A DNA stretch of 46,880 nucleotides from Desulfobacter postgatei (GCA_002747145.1 PDTI01000024.1:1-46880), one strand, 5' to 3'. Counted from the stretch's first letter, positions 25,627-33,431 are shown. Program-made: numbers and translations. The notes: a model not told the origin generated them from the sequence alone.

Positions 25627-26580
25627 TTATTTAAGAAGAGCAAATTCGTTTCCAGACACTTTACGAACCAGACTCCGATAGTCCTCCGTGGCTGTTGAGC
25701 CCGGTGCAAACTCAAAAATGGTTTTCCCAAAGGAAGGCGCTTCAGCCAGACTTTCGTTATAACGAATGGGTCTACATAATTGCTGGGGATACAAATTTTT
25801 AAGTTGGTTGTACAGCACCTTTGGTCCCTTGATCCGTAAATCAAGGAATGTGGGCACAATGTATTTTAGTTCAATTTCACTTCTGTACTTCTGAATGGCA
25901 CCCAGGCTCTTCATAAACTCGGACATCCCATGCAACGGCATAACTTCCAGGGCAACAGGCACCATCACCTCGGTTGAATAAAAAAGGACATTAACAACCA
26001 ACTGATCCCACCCAGGAGATGTATCAATCAAAATAAAATCGAACTGCTTGTCCAAAGGACTTAAAGCTTCGGACAAGGTAAACTCAGCACCAAAACTTTT
26101 TTTATCAATAATACGCTTAACGCCTGCCAGGGATTTCCCACCCGAAAGCAGCCATAGATTATTCCGTGCCTCGGTGAGGCAGTCAGAGAGCGTAAGTTCA
26201 CGGGTTAAAAGTTCGGTCAGGCCGGCACCGGGCTTTTTCCCGAGAATATAAGAGGACTGCCCCTGGGTATCAGTATCCACCAAAAGTACTTTATAGCCGG
26301 CCAATGCAAGACCTGCACCAAGATTCACACTGGTGGTAGTTTTACCTACGCCACCCTTGCTTAGGGTGATGCAGATCTTTCTGGCCACAGATCCTAATTG
26401 GCGTTCTCTATTAGCAGGTTTTTCTTCCAATGCCAGAAGAGAGGAAAGGGCTACTGGAAATTTAAACTTGCATGATTTGCAGCTGGCCATAATATTTTTT
26501 TTGCCGGCATCTGCAAACGGTTTCAATGCGTCAGGATTTACTTTATGATTTTTGGCACATTTGGGACAGGTTATAATCAC
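25627..26580 (-). CDS. ParA/MinD-family ATPase with N-terminal zinc ribbon
   Basis: 317 residues. Residues 1-45 hold a zinc ribbon with CPKC and CKSC pairs (MJ0042-like finger). From about residue 65 follows a deviant-Walker ATPase: KGGVGKTTTSVNLGAGLALAGYKVLLVDTDTQGQS, then FDFILIDTSPGWDQLV. Such ATPases position plasmids, chromosomes, flagella or chemosensory arrays. No ParB or parS is nearby. Its ATG overlaps the preceding small gene by 4 bp, and that gene follows a PilZ gene, so the three form one operon. The zinc ribbon on a ParA is uncommon. The cargo is unknown. Confidence 0.85.
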   Translation of the reverse strand: MIITCPKCAKNHKVNPDALKPFADAGKKNIMASCKSCKFKFPVALSSLLALEEKPANRERQLGSVARKICITLSKGGVGKTTTSVNLGAGLALAGYKVLLVDTDTQGQSSYILGKKPGAGLTELLTRELTLSDCLTEARNNLWLLSGGKSLAGVKRIIDKKSFGAEFTLSEALSPLDKQFDFILIDTSPGWDQLVVNVLFYSTEVMVPVALEVMPLHGMSEFMKSLGAIQKYRSEIELKYIVPTFLDLRIKGPKVLYNQLKNLYPQQLCRPIRYNESLAEAPSFGKTIFEFAPGSTATEDYRSLVRKVSGNEFALLK

Positions 26581-26891
26581 TGATCCTTCTCCTTTTGTAA
26601 CTCGGCCATAATAGCATCAACAGCAATACTTGCCAGTTTGCGCATGGAAATATGGGATGTTTCATCATCACCAACCTTTATTCTGATTTTGGCCTTTCCT
26701 TCCCATATTTCCGCTGAAACATTTTGTTTGGACAAAGTCCATGACGGTTTTGAAACCAGGTTCGAAAACCTATATTCAGCTTCATCGGCGCTGCTTCTGT
26801 AAATCAGGCAGTCTAACTCCTTTGATGAACCGTCAAACTCGTTGTCATCAGTACTTAGAAGGCTGTCCATGACATTTTTTTTCTCAACCAT
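26577..26891 (-). CDS. Unknown small protein in PilZ-ParA operon
   Basis: 104 residues, acidic N-terminus (LLSTDDNEFDGSSKELD). The middle has mixed strands (LDCLIYRSSADEAEYRFSNLV, AEIWEGKAKIRIKVGDDE), and a C-terminal amphipathic helix (SMRKLASIAVDAIMAELQKEKDQ) follows. No known motif is seen and there is no signal peptide or membrane segment. It overlaps the ParA start by 4 bp and follows the PilZ gene by 18 bp. It is a candidate adaptor between the two. Confidence 0.65.
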   Translation of the reverse strand: MVEKKNVMDSLLSTDDNEFDGSSKELDCLIYRSSADEAEYRFSNLVSKPSWTLSKQNVSAEIWEGKAKIRIKVGDDETSHISMRKLASIAVDAIMAELQKEKDQ

Positions 26892-26909
26892 TCCTATGTC
26901 ACCATTTTT

Positions 26910-27329
26910 TTATGGGTGTTCTTCAAACAGGTCTTTAACTATCAAGGCCTTTACTTTGAGCTGCCCAATGGCCTGCTCCAACGTTTCTTTGTGTTCAGTA
27001 GTCATGTCCACCCATTGAAATCCAAACTGAAAACAGCCTGAATCATGCACGGAGCAGTGGATCGCCTTGGCGCATACTCCTGTAATATTGACATCCCCAA
27101 TCCTTAAACGGGCATCATCTGTAATCTGGCCGGAATCAAACTCAAGGCAAGAATTGACCTTTACGGCAACACCGGTTGAAGATAAATTGATTACTAAGTA
27201 TTCGTTTCCGCCAAAGTTTACCCAGATATCATCTATTATGGAGACCGACACCCGGAACAAATGGCGAACTTGTCCGTACTCGGCATCTTCTCCGGGTATC
27301 GGCTGGAACTCTATGGAATCTTCAGTCAT
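26910..27329 (-). CDS. PilZ-domain protein
   Basis: 139 residues. The PilZ signature for c-di-GMP binding is visible: RHLFR at about residue 22 (RxxxR) and NLSSTG at about 48 ((D/N)xSxxG), followed by beta strands VNSCLEF, ARLRIGDVNITGV and GCFQFGFQWVDM, and a C-terminal helix. An AAGGAATAG site precedes the ATG. It is the first gene of a three-gene operon with an unknown protein and a ParA-type ATPase, which suggests a c-di-GMP-responsive positioning module. That last step is inference. Confidence 0.8.
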   Translation of the reverse strand: MTEDSIEFQPIPGEDAEYGQVRHLFRVSVSIIDDIWVNFGGNEYLVINLSSTGVAVKVNSCLEFDSGQITDDARLRIGDVNITGVCAKAIHCSVHDSGCFQFGFQWVDMTTEHKETLEQAIGQLKVKALIVKDLFEEHP

Positions 27330-27552
27330 TCTATTCCTTCTCGCGAGTTGATGTAGTTGAACAGCCGGATCTGACCTGGTCTATTACACCCAAGTGAATT
27401 CAACACCCTTGGGGTGGTAGTATTGCTCCCCAAAATAGAAATTCTCATACTATCACGATATTTTCGTAATCTGTCGGGATTTTCATTTAAATGTCATTTA
27501 CGAAATTTAATACGTTATCACAGATAATATCAGGATAACTTTATTCATGCAA

Positions 27553-27595
27553 GAAAAAACAAAAGGGATATCTCCATAAAGAGACATCCCTTTTT
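27553..27595 (-). terminator. Terminator downstream of atpE
   Basis: On the minus strand AAAGGGATGTCTC-TTTAT-GGAGATATCCCTTT forms a stem of about 14 bp with one mismatch and is followed by TGTTTTTTC. It lies some 30 bp after the atpE stop and before the PilZ operon. The remaining roughly 200 bp up to the PilZ start show no gene and should contain that operon's promoter. Confidence 0.8.
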
Positions 27596-27624
27596 AAACG
27601 AATGTATTGTTAAACAGCTGCGTA

Positions 27625-27894
27625 TTAATGTCCGCCAAGTGCATCAACAGCAGGAGCGATTGCAGGATGAACGAACAGAAGGATCATCGCAACAACAAGC
27701 GCATAGATACACAAAGATTCGATCAGAGCAAGACCGATCAGCATGTTCACCTGGATTTTACCAGCTGCTTCAGGGTTTCTTGAGATACCGGACATGGCAC
27801 CATTCAAACCAAGGCCCTGACCAATGCCGCAACCAAATGCAGCGATACCAATGGCAAAACCTGCTGCCCAGACACTACCAACGAGAAATTCCAT
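27625..27894 (-). CDS. atpE: ATP synthase Fo subunit c
   Basis: 89 residues forming the two-helix hairpin of the c-ring. The polar loop is [12 protein letters not shown]. The ion-carrying Glu is E59 in [12 protein letters not shown], and a Gln (Q26 in GIGQG) and Ser (S60) that can ligand the ion are present. Na+-coupled rings usually have EST at this place; here it is ESL, as in several proton-coupled rings, so H+ is favoured but not proven. It is separated from atpB by repeat element A4 and followed by a terminator. Confidence 0.95.
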   Translation of the reverse strand: MEFLVGSVWAAGFAIGIAAFGCGIGQGLGLNGAMSGISRNPEAAGKIQVNMLIGLALIESLCIYALVVAMILLFVHPAIAPAVDALGGH

Positions 27895-27968
27895 GAGATT
27901 TACTCCTTTAATAAAATGTTATAACCGAACGGGCTTCTTCCAAAATCCCGTAAAAACGCCTAAGATTA

Positions 27969-28087
27969 GGCCCATGGTCACAATTAAATCTGCCACAGCT
28001 GCACGCCGGATTTTAAGTCGCCATCAAGGCACACCAATGGCGGCTTACAAGACAAGCAGATGGGGGATTTTATTTTGACCATGGGTC
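27969..28087. repeat. Palindromic repeat element A, copy A4 (short variant)
   Basis: The left end is GGCCCATGGTCACAATTAAATC and the right end is TTTTATTTTGACCATGGGTC, with the inner arm GCCGGATTTTAAGTCGCCATCAAGGC shared with other copies. The centre is about 40 bp shorter than in the 159-bp copies. The changes at both termini (GATCA to GGTCA) keep the ends paired, as if selected or copied for structure. It lies between atpB and atpE within the Fo operon. Confidence 0.8.
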
Positions 28088-28101
28088 TTGATTCATCAAA
28101 T

Positions 28102-28791
28102 TTAATGTGCTTCTTCAATGGCGCCAGCAATGTACATGGTAGGCAGCAGGAAGAACACGATAGCCTGTATCAAAGAAACAAGGATACCCATGGCCATGAT
28201 GGGAAGCGGCACCAGAAAAGGACCGGCCAGCATCAAAAGGATACCTACCACCAGCTCATGGCCCATCATATTACCGAAGAGACGCAAAGTCAAAGACAGT
28301 ACCCGTGCCAGGTGCCCAATGATTTCAATGATAAAGAAAAGGGGCATAAGCAGCGGTACGGGGCCCAGAAAATGTTTAATATATTTTGCACCGTGTTTTT
28401 TGATGCCTATCACATGGCTCCAGGCCACAACAATGATGGCCAGGGCAACAGTCGTGTTGATGGAGGCTGTGGGCGGGTAGAATCCGGGAATCAGGCCGAA
28501 CAGGTTGCCTAAAAGAACAAACAGGAAAACAGTCAGCAGCAGTGGATAGGAATCTCTTCCCTCTTCACCGGTAATATCAACCATAAACTCTTCAAGTCCG
28601 GAAATGATCACCTCGAAAAAATTCTGAGCAGTCTTGGGTACAAGGGCGACACTTTTACCGCCAATCAAGCCGAGAATAACAAGAATTATCATTGCAAACC
28701 ACATGTAAGTGACATGCGGATGGGCTCCTGCCCATTCTTCCAGACCAAACGAACTAAATAACGAAGTAAGAAATAGATATGGATGTTCCAC
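28102..28791 (-). CDS. atpB: ATP synthase Fo subunit a
   Basis: 229 residues with about six transmembrane helices. The essential Arg lies in LSLTLRLFGNMMGHELVVG, which forms the half-channel facing the c-ring Glu. The N-terminal part contains HPHVTYMWFAMIILVILGLIGG, and the C-terminal helix is LIQAIVFFLLPTMYIAGAIEEAH. It is translated just after atpI (1-bp gap), within atpZ-atpI-atpB-atpE. Confidence 0.95.
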   Translation of the reverse strand: MEHPYLFLTSLFSSFGLEEWAGAHPHVTYMWFAMIILVILGLIGGKSVALVPKTAQNFFEVIISGLEEFMVDITGEEGRDSYPLLLTVFLFVLLGNLFGLIPGFYPPTASINTTVALAIIVVAWSHVIGIKKHGAKYIKHFLGPVPLLMPLFFIIEIIGHLARVLSLTLRLFGNMMGHELVVGILLMLAGPFLVPLPIMAMGILVSLIQAIVFFLLPTMYIAGAIEEAH

Positions 28792-28792
28792 C

Positions 28793-29194
28793 TTAAACCG
28801 CCTCCCTGAATATAATCTTGGTTAATTCAATTGCCGCTGCGACAAACGTACTCGCCACTACTACGGAAAGGCCTGCCAAAAGCCCTGCCGGATGTACACT
28901 GCGGTTTACGATCAACAGAAAAATAATCACTGCCGTCAATGCAAAACGCAGATAATATTTCACCAGAAGCGCACCGATCAGAGATTTTCCCTTTTCAAGC
29001 ACCCGCTTTGGGTTGAGATTTTTATCCACTGTATTTTTGAGCACATGAAAGTTGATTGTCACAATCAAGCCGCCCAGAAAAATCCCAAGATATACTTTCG
29101 GGGGGGCCAGAATCAATGCCGCCAGACTGGACCCCAGAAACAGAATCCAGTTGGTTCGTGTGATAAAATCTACTATTTTTTCAAGCTCGTCCAT
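28793..29194 (-). CDS. atpI: ATP synthase subunit I
   Basis: 133 residues with four hydrophobic helices (WILFLGSSLAALILA, YLGIFLGGLIVTINFHVL, RFALTAVIIFLLIV, LLAGLSVVVASTFVAAAIE). This size and place, between a small AtpZ-like gene and atpB, are those of the ATP-synt_I family. The protein helps insert and assemble the c-ring. Its start abuts the atpZ stop. Confidence 0.8.
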   Translation of the reverse strand: MDELEKIVDFITRTNWILFLGSSLAALILAPPKVYLGIFLGGLIVTINFHVLKNTVDKNLNPKRVLEKGKSLIGALLVKYYLRFALTAVIIFLLIVNRSVHPAGLLAGLSVVVASTFVAAAIELTKIIFREAV

Positions 29195-29416
29195 TTAATA
29201 TCTTTCCGCTTTTTTTCCAGCCCTGATAATGTTGCTGAACCCGGCTGCTATACCGAACCCAAGCCCTACCAGCAAAAGAACGGGTTTTGTATCAAAAACA
29301 GTATCCAGCCAGTATCCCAGCGCCAGTCCGATGACAATGGAAAGAGCCACGGAGATGCCAAGACTGGCAAAATATCCCAGCTCACGAAAGGTTTTTCCCT
29401 TATCTTTATCTGCCAT
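29195..29416 (-). CDS. AtpZ/AtpI-family small membrane protein
   Basis: About 73 residues with two transmembrane helices (LGISVALSIVIGLALGYWLDTVF and PVLLLVGLGFGIAAGFSNII) and the family end IIRAGKKAE. This is the usual first gene of separate Fo clusters and may move cations for ATP synthase assembly. The tracked ORF starts at 29455. The ATG at 29416 (MADKDKGKTFRELG) lies 9 nt after a GAAAGG site, so it is chosen. Confidence 0.75.
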   Translation of the reverse strand: MADKDKGKTFRELGYFASLGISVALSIVIGLALGYWLDTVFDTKPVLLLVGLGFGIAAGFSNIIRAGKKAERY

Positions 29417-29488
29417 TTTCATCAACCTTTCACCGGCAGCTTGTTTGCCGATCAACCGGCAATTTAGATCTTTAAATTATCTTGAGAA

Positions 29489-29517
29489 CAAATATCATAT
29501 GATCCGGATGAAGTCAA
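29489..29517 (-). promoter_or_regulatory. Candidate promoter of the Fo cluster
   Basis: On the minus strand TTGACT (29517-29512) is followed after 17 bp by TATTTG (29494-29489), about 70 bp before the atpZ start. The -35 element is good and the -10 is moderate. Confidence 0.5.
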
Positions 29518-29531
29518 CGTGAAAAAATGAT

Positions 29532-29615
29532 TTAGAGCTTGTTTGGGAATTAGGGGATCGAAGCGAAATCCCATTTTCATGGGATTGCAGCCGATTCATC
29601 AATTACCTAACAAGC
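29532..29615. repeat. Palindromic repeat element B, copy B2 (short form)
   Basis: An imperfect palindrome of about 80 bp. One arm reads AGCTTGTTTGGGAATTAGGG ... GAAGCGAAATCCCA, and the other is the complement of GCTTGTTAGGTAATTGATGA ... GCTGCAATCCCA, joined by TTTTCA. It ends 2 bp from the selD stop codon, so in RNA it would form a strong hairpin at the 3' end of the selD transcript. Confidence 0.8.
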
Positions 29616-29617
29616 GT

Positions 29618-30667
29618 TTACATAATATCAAGGAATCCGTTGGTATACGGCCCCTTCACCTTTCCGATCAACCTGGCCGAAATGCCGTTTTTTTTCATGA
29701 TATCCGCACATTGTGCCGCCTGTTTCCGGGCCATAAAAAGCAAAAGCCCGCCTGAAGTCTGGGGGTCAAACATTAAATCGATTTGCACCCGGTCGATTCC
29801 TTCTGCCACACGGATATGGGGGGTAAAAAAACGTCTGTTTTTATGTGCACCCTCCGGAAGCAGGCCCATGGCGGCCAAGTCCATTACGCCATCCAGCACT
29901 GGGATCTTTTCCGTATAAATTTCAATGCGAATATCCGCGCCTTTGGCCACTTCAAGCAAATGTCCCCCGAGCCCGAAGCCTGTGACATCAGTACAGGCAT
30001 GGACATGAAAATCTTTAGCGATCAGCGCGGCTTTTTTGTTCAGGGTAGACATATTTTTTATCGCCTGTTTAACCTGGTCATCGGATGCAAGTCCGCCTTT
30101 GGCCGCCGTGGCAATAACGCCGGTGCCGATGGGTTTGGTTAAAAGAACAGCATCCCCCACCCTTGCACGGCTGTTGGCCCAAATCCGGTCCGGGTGAACG
30201 ATACCGGTCACCGACAACCCGTACTTGATTTCAGAATCATCCACGGAATGGCCGCCCACAAGGGTTGCGCCCGACTCTTTAATTTTATCAAGCCCGCCTT
30301 CAAGAATTCTGGGAAGAATATCTTTTTCAATGTCGCATGACGGAAAACAGACAATATTCATCACAGTAATGGGCATGCCCCCCATGGCATAGACATCTGA
30401 CAATGAATTGGCCGCAGCAATCTGACCAAACTCATAGGGGTCATCGGCCACAGGCGTCAAAAAATCAAGGGTCTGGACGATGGCGGTATCTTGGGACAAA
30501 CGGAATACACCGGCATCATCCGGATGTTCAAGTCCGATGATCAAATCCGGATGGGACGGCAGTTCAAGTTTTGAAACGATTTTATCCAGGCCCCCTGGAT
30601 CCAATTTGGCAGCTCAACCTGCTGCTTTGACCGTGCGGGTTAAAAAAAACTGTTCCGATTTATCCAT
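29618..30667 (-). CDS. selD: Selenide, water dikinase, selenocysteine-containing
   Basis: SelD makes selenophosphate from selenide and ATP for Sec-tRNA synthesis. The tracked ORF starts at a TTG (30604), which is not the real start. Upstream in frame, from ATG at 30667, the protein reads MDKSEQFFLTRTVKAAG, then TGA at 30616-30614, then AAKLDPGGLDKI. This is the SelD active-site loop (GCxxK or GUxxK), so TGA is codon 18 and encodes selenocysteine. The body fits: LEHPDDAGVF, TLDFLTPVADDPYEFGQIAAANSLSD, GGHSVDDSEIKYG, CTDVTGFGLGGHL and MFDPQTSGGLL. It has 349 sense codons plus the stop, the usual length. It lies 12 bp after pgeF, with a GGAT-type site. Confidence 0.95.
30584..30616 (-). promoter_or_regulatory. 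SECIS-like hairpin following the Sec UGA of selD
   Basis: Beginning 13 nt after the TGA on the minus strand, ATCCAGG-GGG-CCTGGAT forms a perfect 7-bp stem with a 3-nt G loop. The distance from UGA to loop (about 20 nt) and the guanines in the loop are what bacterial SECIS elements read by SelB require. The stem lies in the coding sequence for LDPGGLD. Confidence 0.75.
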
Positions 30668-30679
30668 TATCCGGCATCC

Positions 30680-31462
30680 TTAATCTTTAAGCACAATCAC
30701 TGCGGCAAAGCGTCCGGTGACCTTGTTTGCTCTGTAAGAATAAAACAGATCGGTACGGCACCGGGTGCAAAGCCCCATGGTTTCAATGTGTTCATCCAAC
30801 ACACCGCAAGCCCCAAGCTGATCCCGGGAGATCTGCCAGAAATCAAAATAGGGGCGGCCTTTCTCTTTATATGGCCACAATCCTTTGGGGATCTCCCGCT
30901 TATAATTTATAAACTGTGCACAGCAGGGGCCAAGGGAGGGGGAGATGCCCGCCCGGATGTCCGCAGGGGTACACCCGAACTGAGTCACCATGGTATCAAT
31001 GCAGCGGCCAATAATATCAGCCACACTGCCCCGCCAGCCGGAATGGACATTGGCAATCACCTCTTTTTGCGGGTCGTACAGAACAACCGCCTGGCAGTCT
31101 GCCACCTGGATCACAAGCCCAAGGCCTTTAAGATTTGTAACAGCGGCATCTGCTTTAAATATTAGAGAAGGTGCCCTCCCCTGCCCTTTCCAGACAGCCT
31201 GCGCTGCCTCTTTTTCCGATCTAATCACAGCAATGCCGGTGCCGTGCACCTGATTTAAAAAAAGCGCCCGGGTCAGGCCCATAGACGACAGCATCAATGC
31301 CCTGTTCCGGTTCACAATATCCGGGTCATCGCCGGTATGCAATCCCACATTCAATCCTTGGAAATCACCTTTGCTGAACCCTTCGGACCTGGAAAAAACG
31401 CCATGGACCAGCCCAGGGAACACATTCAGATGATAAAATGTTAAAGGGCTAGGCACCACCAT
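30680..31462 (-). CDS. pgeF: Peptidoglycan editing factor PgeF (DUF152, laccase-like)
   Basis: 260 residues from the ATG at 31462; the tracked ORF runs further up inside rfaE2. The family signatures are present: GLVIQVADCQAVVLYD with the metal Cys, ANVHSGWRGSVADIIGR with the metal His, and PSLGPCCAQF. PgeF removes non-canonical residues (for example L-Ser in place of L-Ala) from peptidoglycan precursors, and some homologs are described as purine nucleoside phosphorylases. The start overlaps the rfaE2 end by 14 bp, and selD follows 12 bp after the stop, so the three genes are probably one transcript. Confidence 0.88.
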   Translation of the reverse strand: MVVPSPLTFYHLNVFPGLVHGVFSRSEGFSKGDFQGLNVGLHTGDDPDIVNRNRALMLSSMGLTRALFLNQVHGTGIAVIRSEKEAAQAVWKGQGRAPSLIFKADAAVTNLKGLGLVIQVADCQAVVLYDPQKEVIANVHSGWRGSVADIIGRCIDTMVTQFGCTPADIRAGISPSLGPCCAQFINYKREIPKGLWPYKEKGRPYFDFWQISRDQLGACGVLDEHIETMGLCTRCRTDLFYSYRANKVTGRFAAVIVLKD

Positions 31463-31979
31463 AAAATCTTTGCCCAATACGCTCAATGATCTTTGATGTG
31501 GAAATATCTTCCTCAAAGGCCACGCGCGCCACGCGTCCGCCGCTGTCTTTGACAAATCTGGCCCCAATAATTTTATCCTCGGGCCAGTCCGCTCCCTTGA
31601 CCAGAACATGGGGAACAATGCGTTGAATCAAATCCCCGGGATCAGGCGAATCAAACAGTACCACATGATCCACACAGCTTAGAGCCGCCACAACACGCGC
31701 CCGCTGCACCTGGCAGATCACAGGCCGAAGATCGCCCTTAATCTGCCGGATGGATACATCAGAGTTCAGCCCAAGAACCAGCACATCCCCGAATGATTTG
31801 GCCTTTTCAAGGTAGGCCACATGGCCTGCATGGAGAATGTCAAAGCAGCCGTTGGTAAACACAACGGTCCGGCCAAGGGTTGTGTATTCCCGGGATAGAC
31901 GGCACATCTCGTCCAGTGTAACAATTTTATGATTTATATTAACCGTAGATATCTCCCCTGCGGTCCTGCCCAACGGCAA
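31449..31979 (-). CDS. rfaE2: D-glycero-beta-D-manno-heptose 1-phosphate adenylyltransferase
   Basis: This is the nucleotidyltransferase half of HldE as a separate protein of about 170 residues: VVFTNGCFDILHAGHVAYLEKAKSFGD (the GxFD..HxGH motif), GLNSDVSIRQIKG and KGADWPEDKIIGA. It makes ADP-heptose for the LPS core, matching lptE nearby. The start is uncertain. Homology begins at KIVTLDE, but there is no in-frame ATG or GTG before it, only TTG at 31979 and 31973. An AGGGGAG stretch lies close to non-AUG codons. Upstream sits a short remnant ORF. Confidence 0.88.
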   Translation of the reverse strand: MPLGRTAGEISTVNINHKIVTLDEMCRLSREYTTLGRTVVFTNGCFDILHAGHVAYLEKAKSFGDVLVLGLNSDVSIRQIKGDLRPVICQVQRARVVAALSCVDHVVLFDSPDPGDLIQRIVPHVLVKGADWPEDKIIGARFVKDSGGRVARVAFEEDISTSKIIERIGQRFYGGA

Positions 31980-32075
31980 CCAAAAATTTGCCCCGGATCT
32001 GCCCGTTTTTCACATCAAACTGCACGACACCAGCTTTGAATGTTGTTTTCGTGATCCTATTACCCTTTAACACAA
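31940..32075 (-). pseudogene. Possible N-terminal remnant of a nitrilase-type hydrolase
   Basis: A 44-codon frame from a GTG near 32075 to a TAA around 31940 reads FKAGVVQFDVKNGQI near its start. This resembles the first strand of carbon-nitrogen hydrolases. After that, RGKFLVAVGQDRRGDIYG does not match the family. It overlaps the rfaE2 start in another frame. It could be a deletion scar between rfaE2 and the DAHP synthase gene, or an unrelated short gene. Confidence 0.3.
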
Positions 32076-32084
32076 TGATCACAT

Positions 32085-33431
32085 TTAGTGCTTAATCATA
32101 TCAGCAATCTGAAACGCCACCTCCAGGCTTTGCTCGGCATTGAGCCGCGGATCACAGGTGGTATCGTATCGATTGTGAAGTTCTTCACTGACAATATTTC
32201 TGGCCCCGCCCACACATTCAGTTACGTTTTTACCGGTCATTTCAAGATGAACGCCTCCCGGCACCGTTCCTTCTGCCCAGTGAATCTCAAAAAACCGGGT
32301 AATCTCCTTTAAAATATCATTAAAATCCCGGGTTTTGTGTCCGGATTGCGATATGTAGGTATTGGCATGCATGGGATCGCAGTTCCACACAATATGATGC
32401 CCCTCTTTTTTAATTTCCCGGAGCAGGTGCGGCAGTTTATTTTGAATATGATCACACCCCATCCGGGTGATCAGGGTCAATCTTCCGGGTTCGTTTTCTG
32501 GATTAAGGGCTTTAATGAGCTGCTTGATGTTATCAATATCATGGTCCGGACCGATTTTAACCCCAATTGGATTGAGCACCCCCTTTAAAAATTCAACATG
32601 GGCACCGTCCAGCTGCCGGGTGCGTTCACCAATCCAAAGCATATGTGCAGAACAATCATACCAGTCCCCGGTGGTGGAATCAATCCGGGTCAACGCCTCT
32701 TCGTAAGGCAGTAAAAGGGCTTCGTGGGAGGTAAAAAACTGGGTTTGATTGATCTGGGAAATATCCGTGGGAATTCCGATTGTATTCATAAACTTTATAG
32801 CCTGATCAATCTGCCTGGCCAGACGGTTATAGGATCGCCCCATGGGGGATTGGGCCACAAATTCCTGGTTCCAGGCCTGGACCCTGTGCAGGGCTGCATA
32901 CCCGCCCCGGGTAAATGCCCGCAAAATGTTCAGGGTGGAGGCAGCCAGATAATACCCCTTAAGCATGTATTTAGGATTCGGGGTGCGCGTGCTGATGGAA
33001 AATTCGTTTCTATTAACCATATCACCACGATATGACGGCAGTTCAACGCCATCAACAGTTTCCGTATCTGACGAACGGGGTTTGGCAAACTGCCCGGCAA
33101 TCCGGCCCACTTTTATGGCTGGTTTTCCACCGGCATAGGCCATAACAACAGCCATCTGCAGTAAAACCTTCATGGTGTCCCTGATGATGGGTGCCGTGAC
33201 TTGGGAAAAATCTTCTGAACAGTCCCCGCCCTGAATCAGAAACGCATCCCCTTTTGCGGCCTTGGCCAGCAGACCCTTTAATGTTCTTATTTCCCCTGCA
33301 AAAACCAGTGGCGGCAGCAACGCCAAATCTTTAGTGACTTTTTCCAACGCTTCTTGATCCGGCCAGTTGGGTTGTTGAAGAGCCGTATAATTTTTCCAAC
33401 TTGATTTTGTCCATCCATTTTGATCTGTCAT
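32085..33431 (-). CDS. 3-deoxy-7-phosphoheptulonate synthase, class II
   Basis: 448 residues, plant/Mycobacterium-type DAHP synthase, the first step of the shikimate pathway (PEP plus erythrose 4-phosphate). Motifs: FLIQGGDCSEDF, KVGRIAGQFAKPRS, LPSYRGDMVNRNEF, HMLWIGERTRQLDGAHVEF, NPIGVKIGP, TRMGCDHIQNKLPHLL, VWNCDPMHANTYIS and PGGVHLEMTGKNVTECVGG. The catalytic Cys lies in the GGDC motif. It is not related in sequence to AroF/AroG/AroH. It is the first gene of a minus-strand stretch that continues to rfaE2. Confidence 0.95.
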   Translation of the reverse strand: MTDQNGWTKSSWKNYTALQQPNWPDQEALEKVTKDLALLPPLVFAGEIRTLKGLLAKAAKGDAFLIQGGDCSEDFSQVTAPIIRDTMKVLLQMAVVMAYAGGKPAIKVGRIAGQFAKPRSSDTETVDGVELPSYRGDMVNRNEFSISTRTPNPKYMLKGYYLAASTLNILRAFTRGGYAALHRVQAWNQEFVAQSPMGRSYNRLARQIDQAIKFMNTIGIPTDISQINQTQFFTSHEALLLPYEEALTRIDSTTGDWYDCSAHMLWIGERTRQLDGAHVEFLKGVLNPIGVKIGPDHDIDNIKQLIKALNPENEPGRLTLITRMGCDHIQNKLPHLLREIKKEGHHIVWNCDPMHANTYISQSGHKTRDFNDILKEITRFFEIHWAEGTVPGGVHLEMTGKNVTECVGGARNIVSEELHNRYDTTCDPRLNAEQSLEVAFQIADMIKH

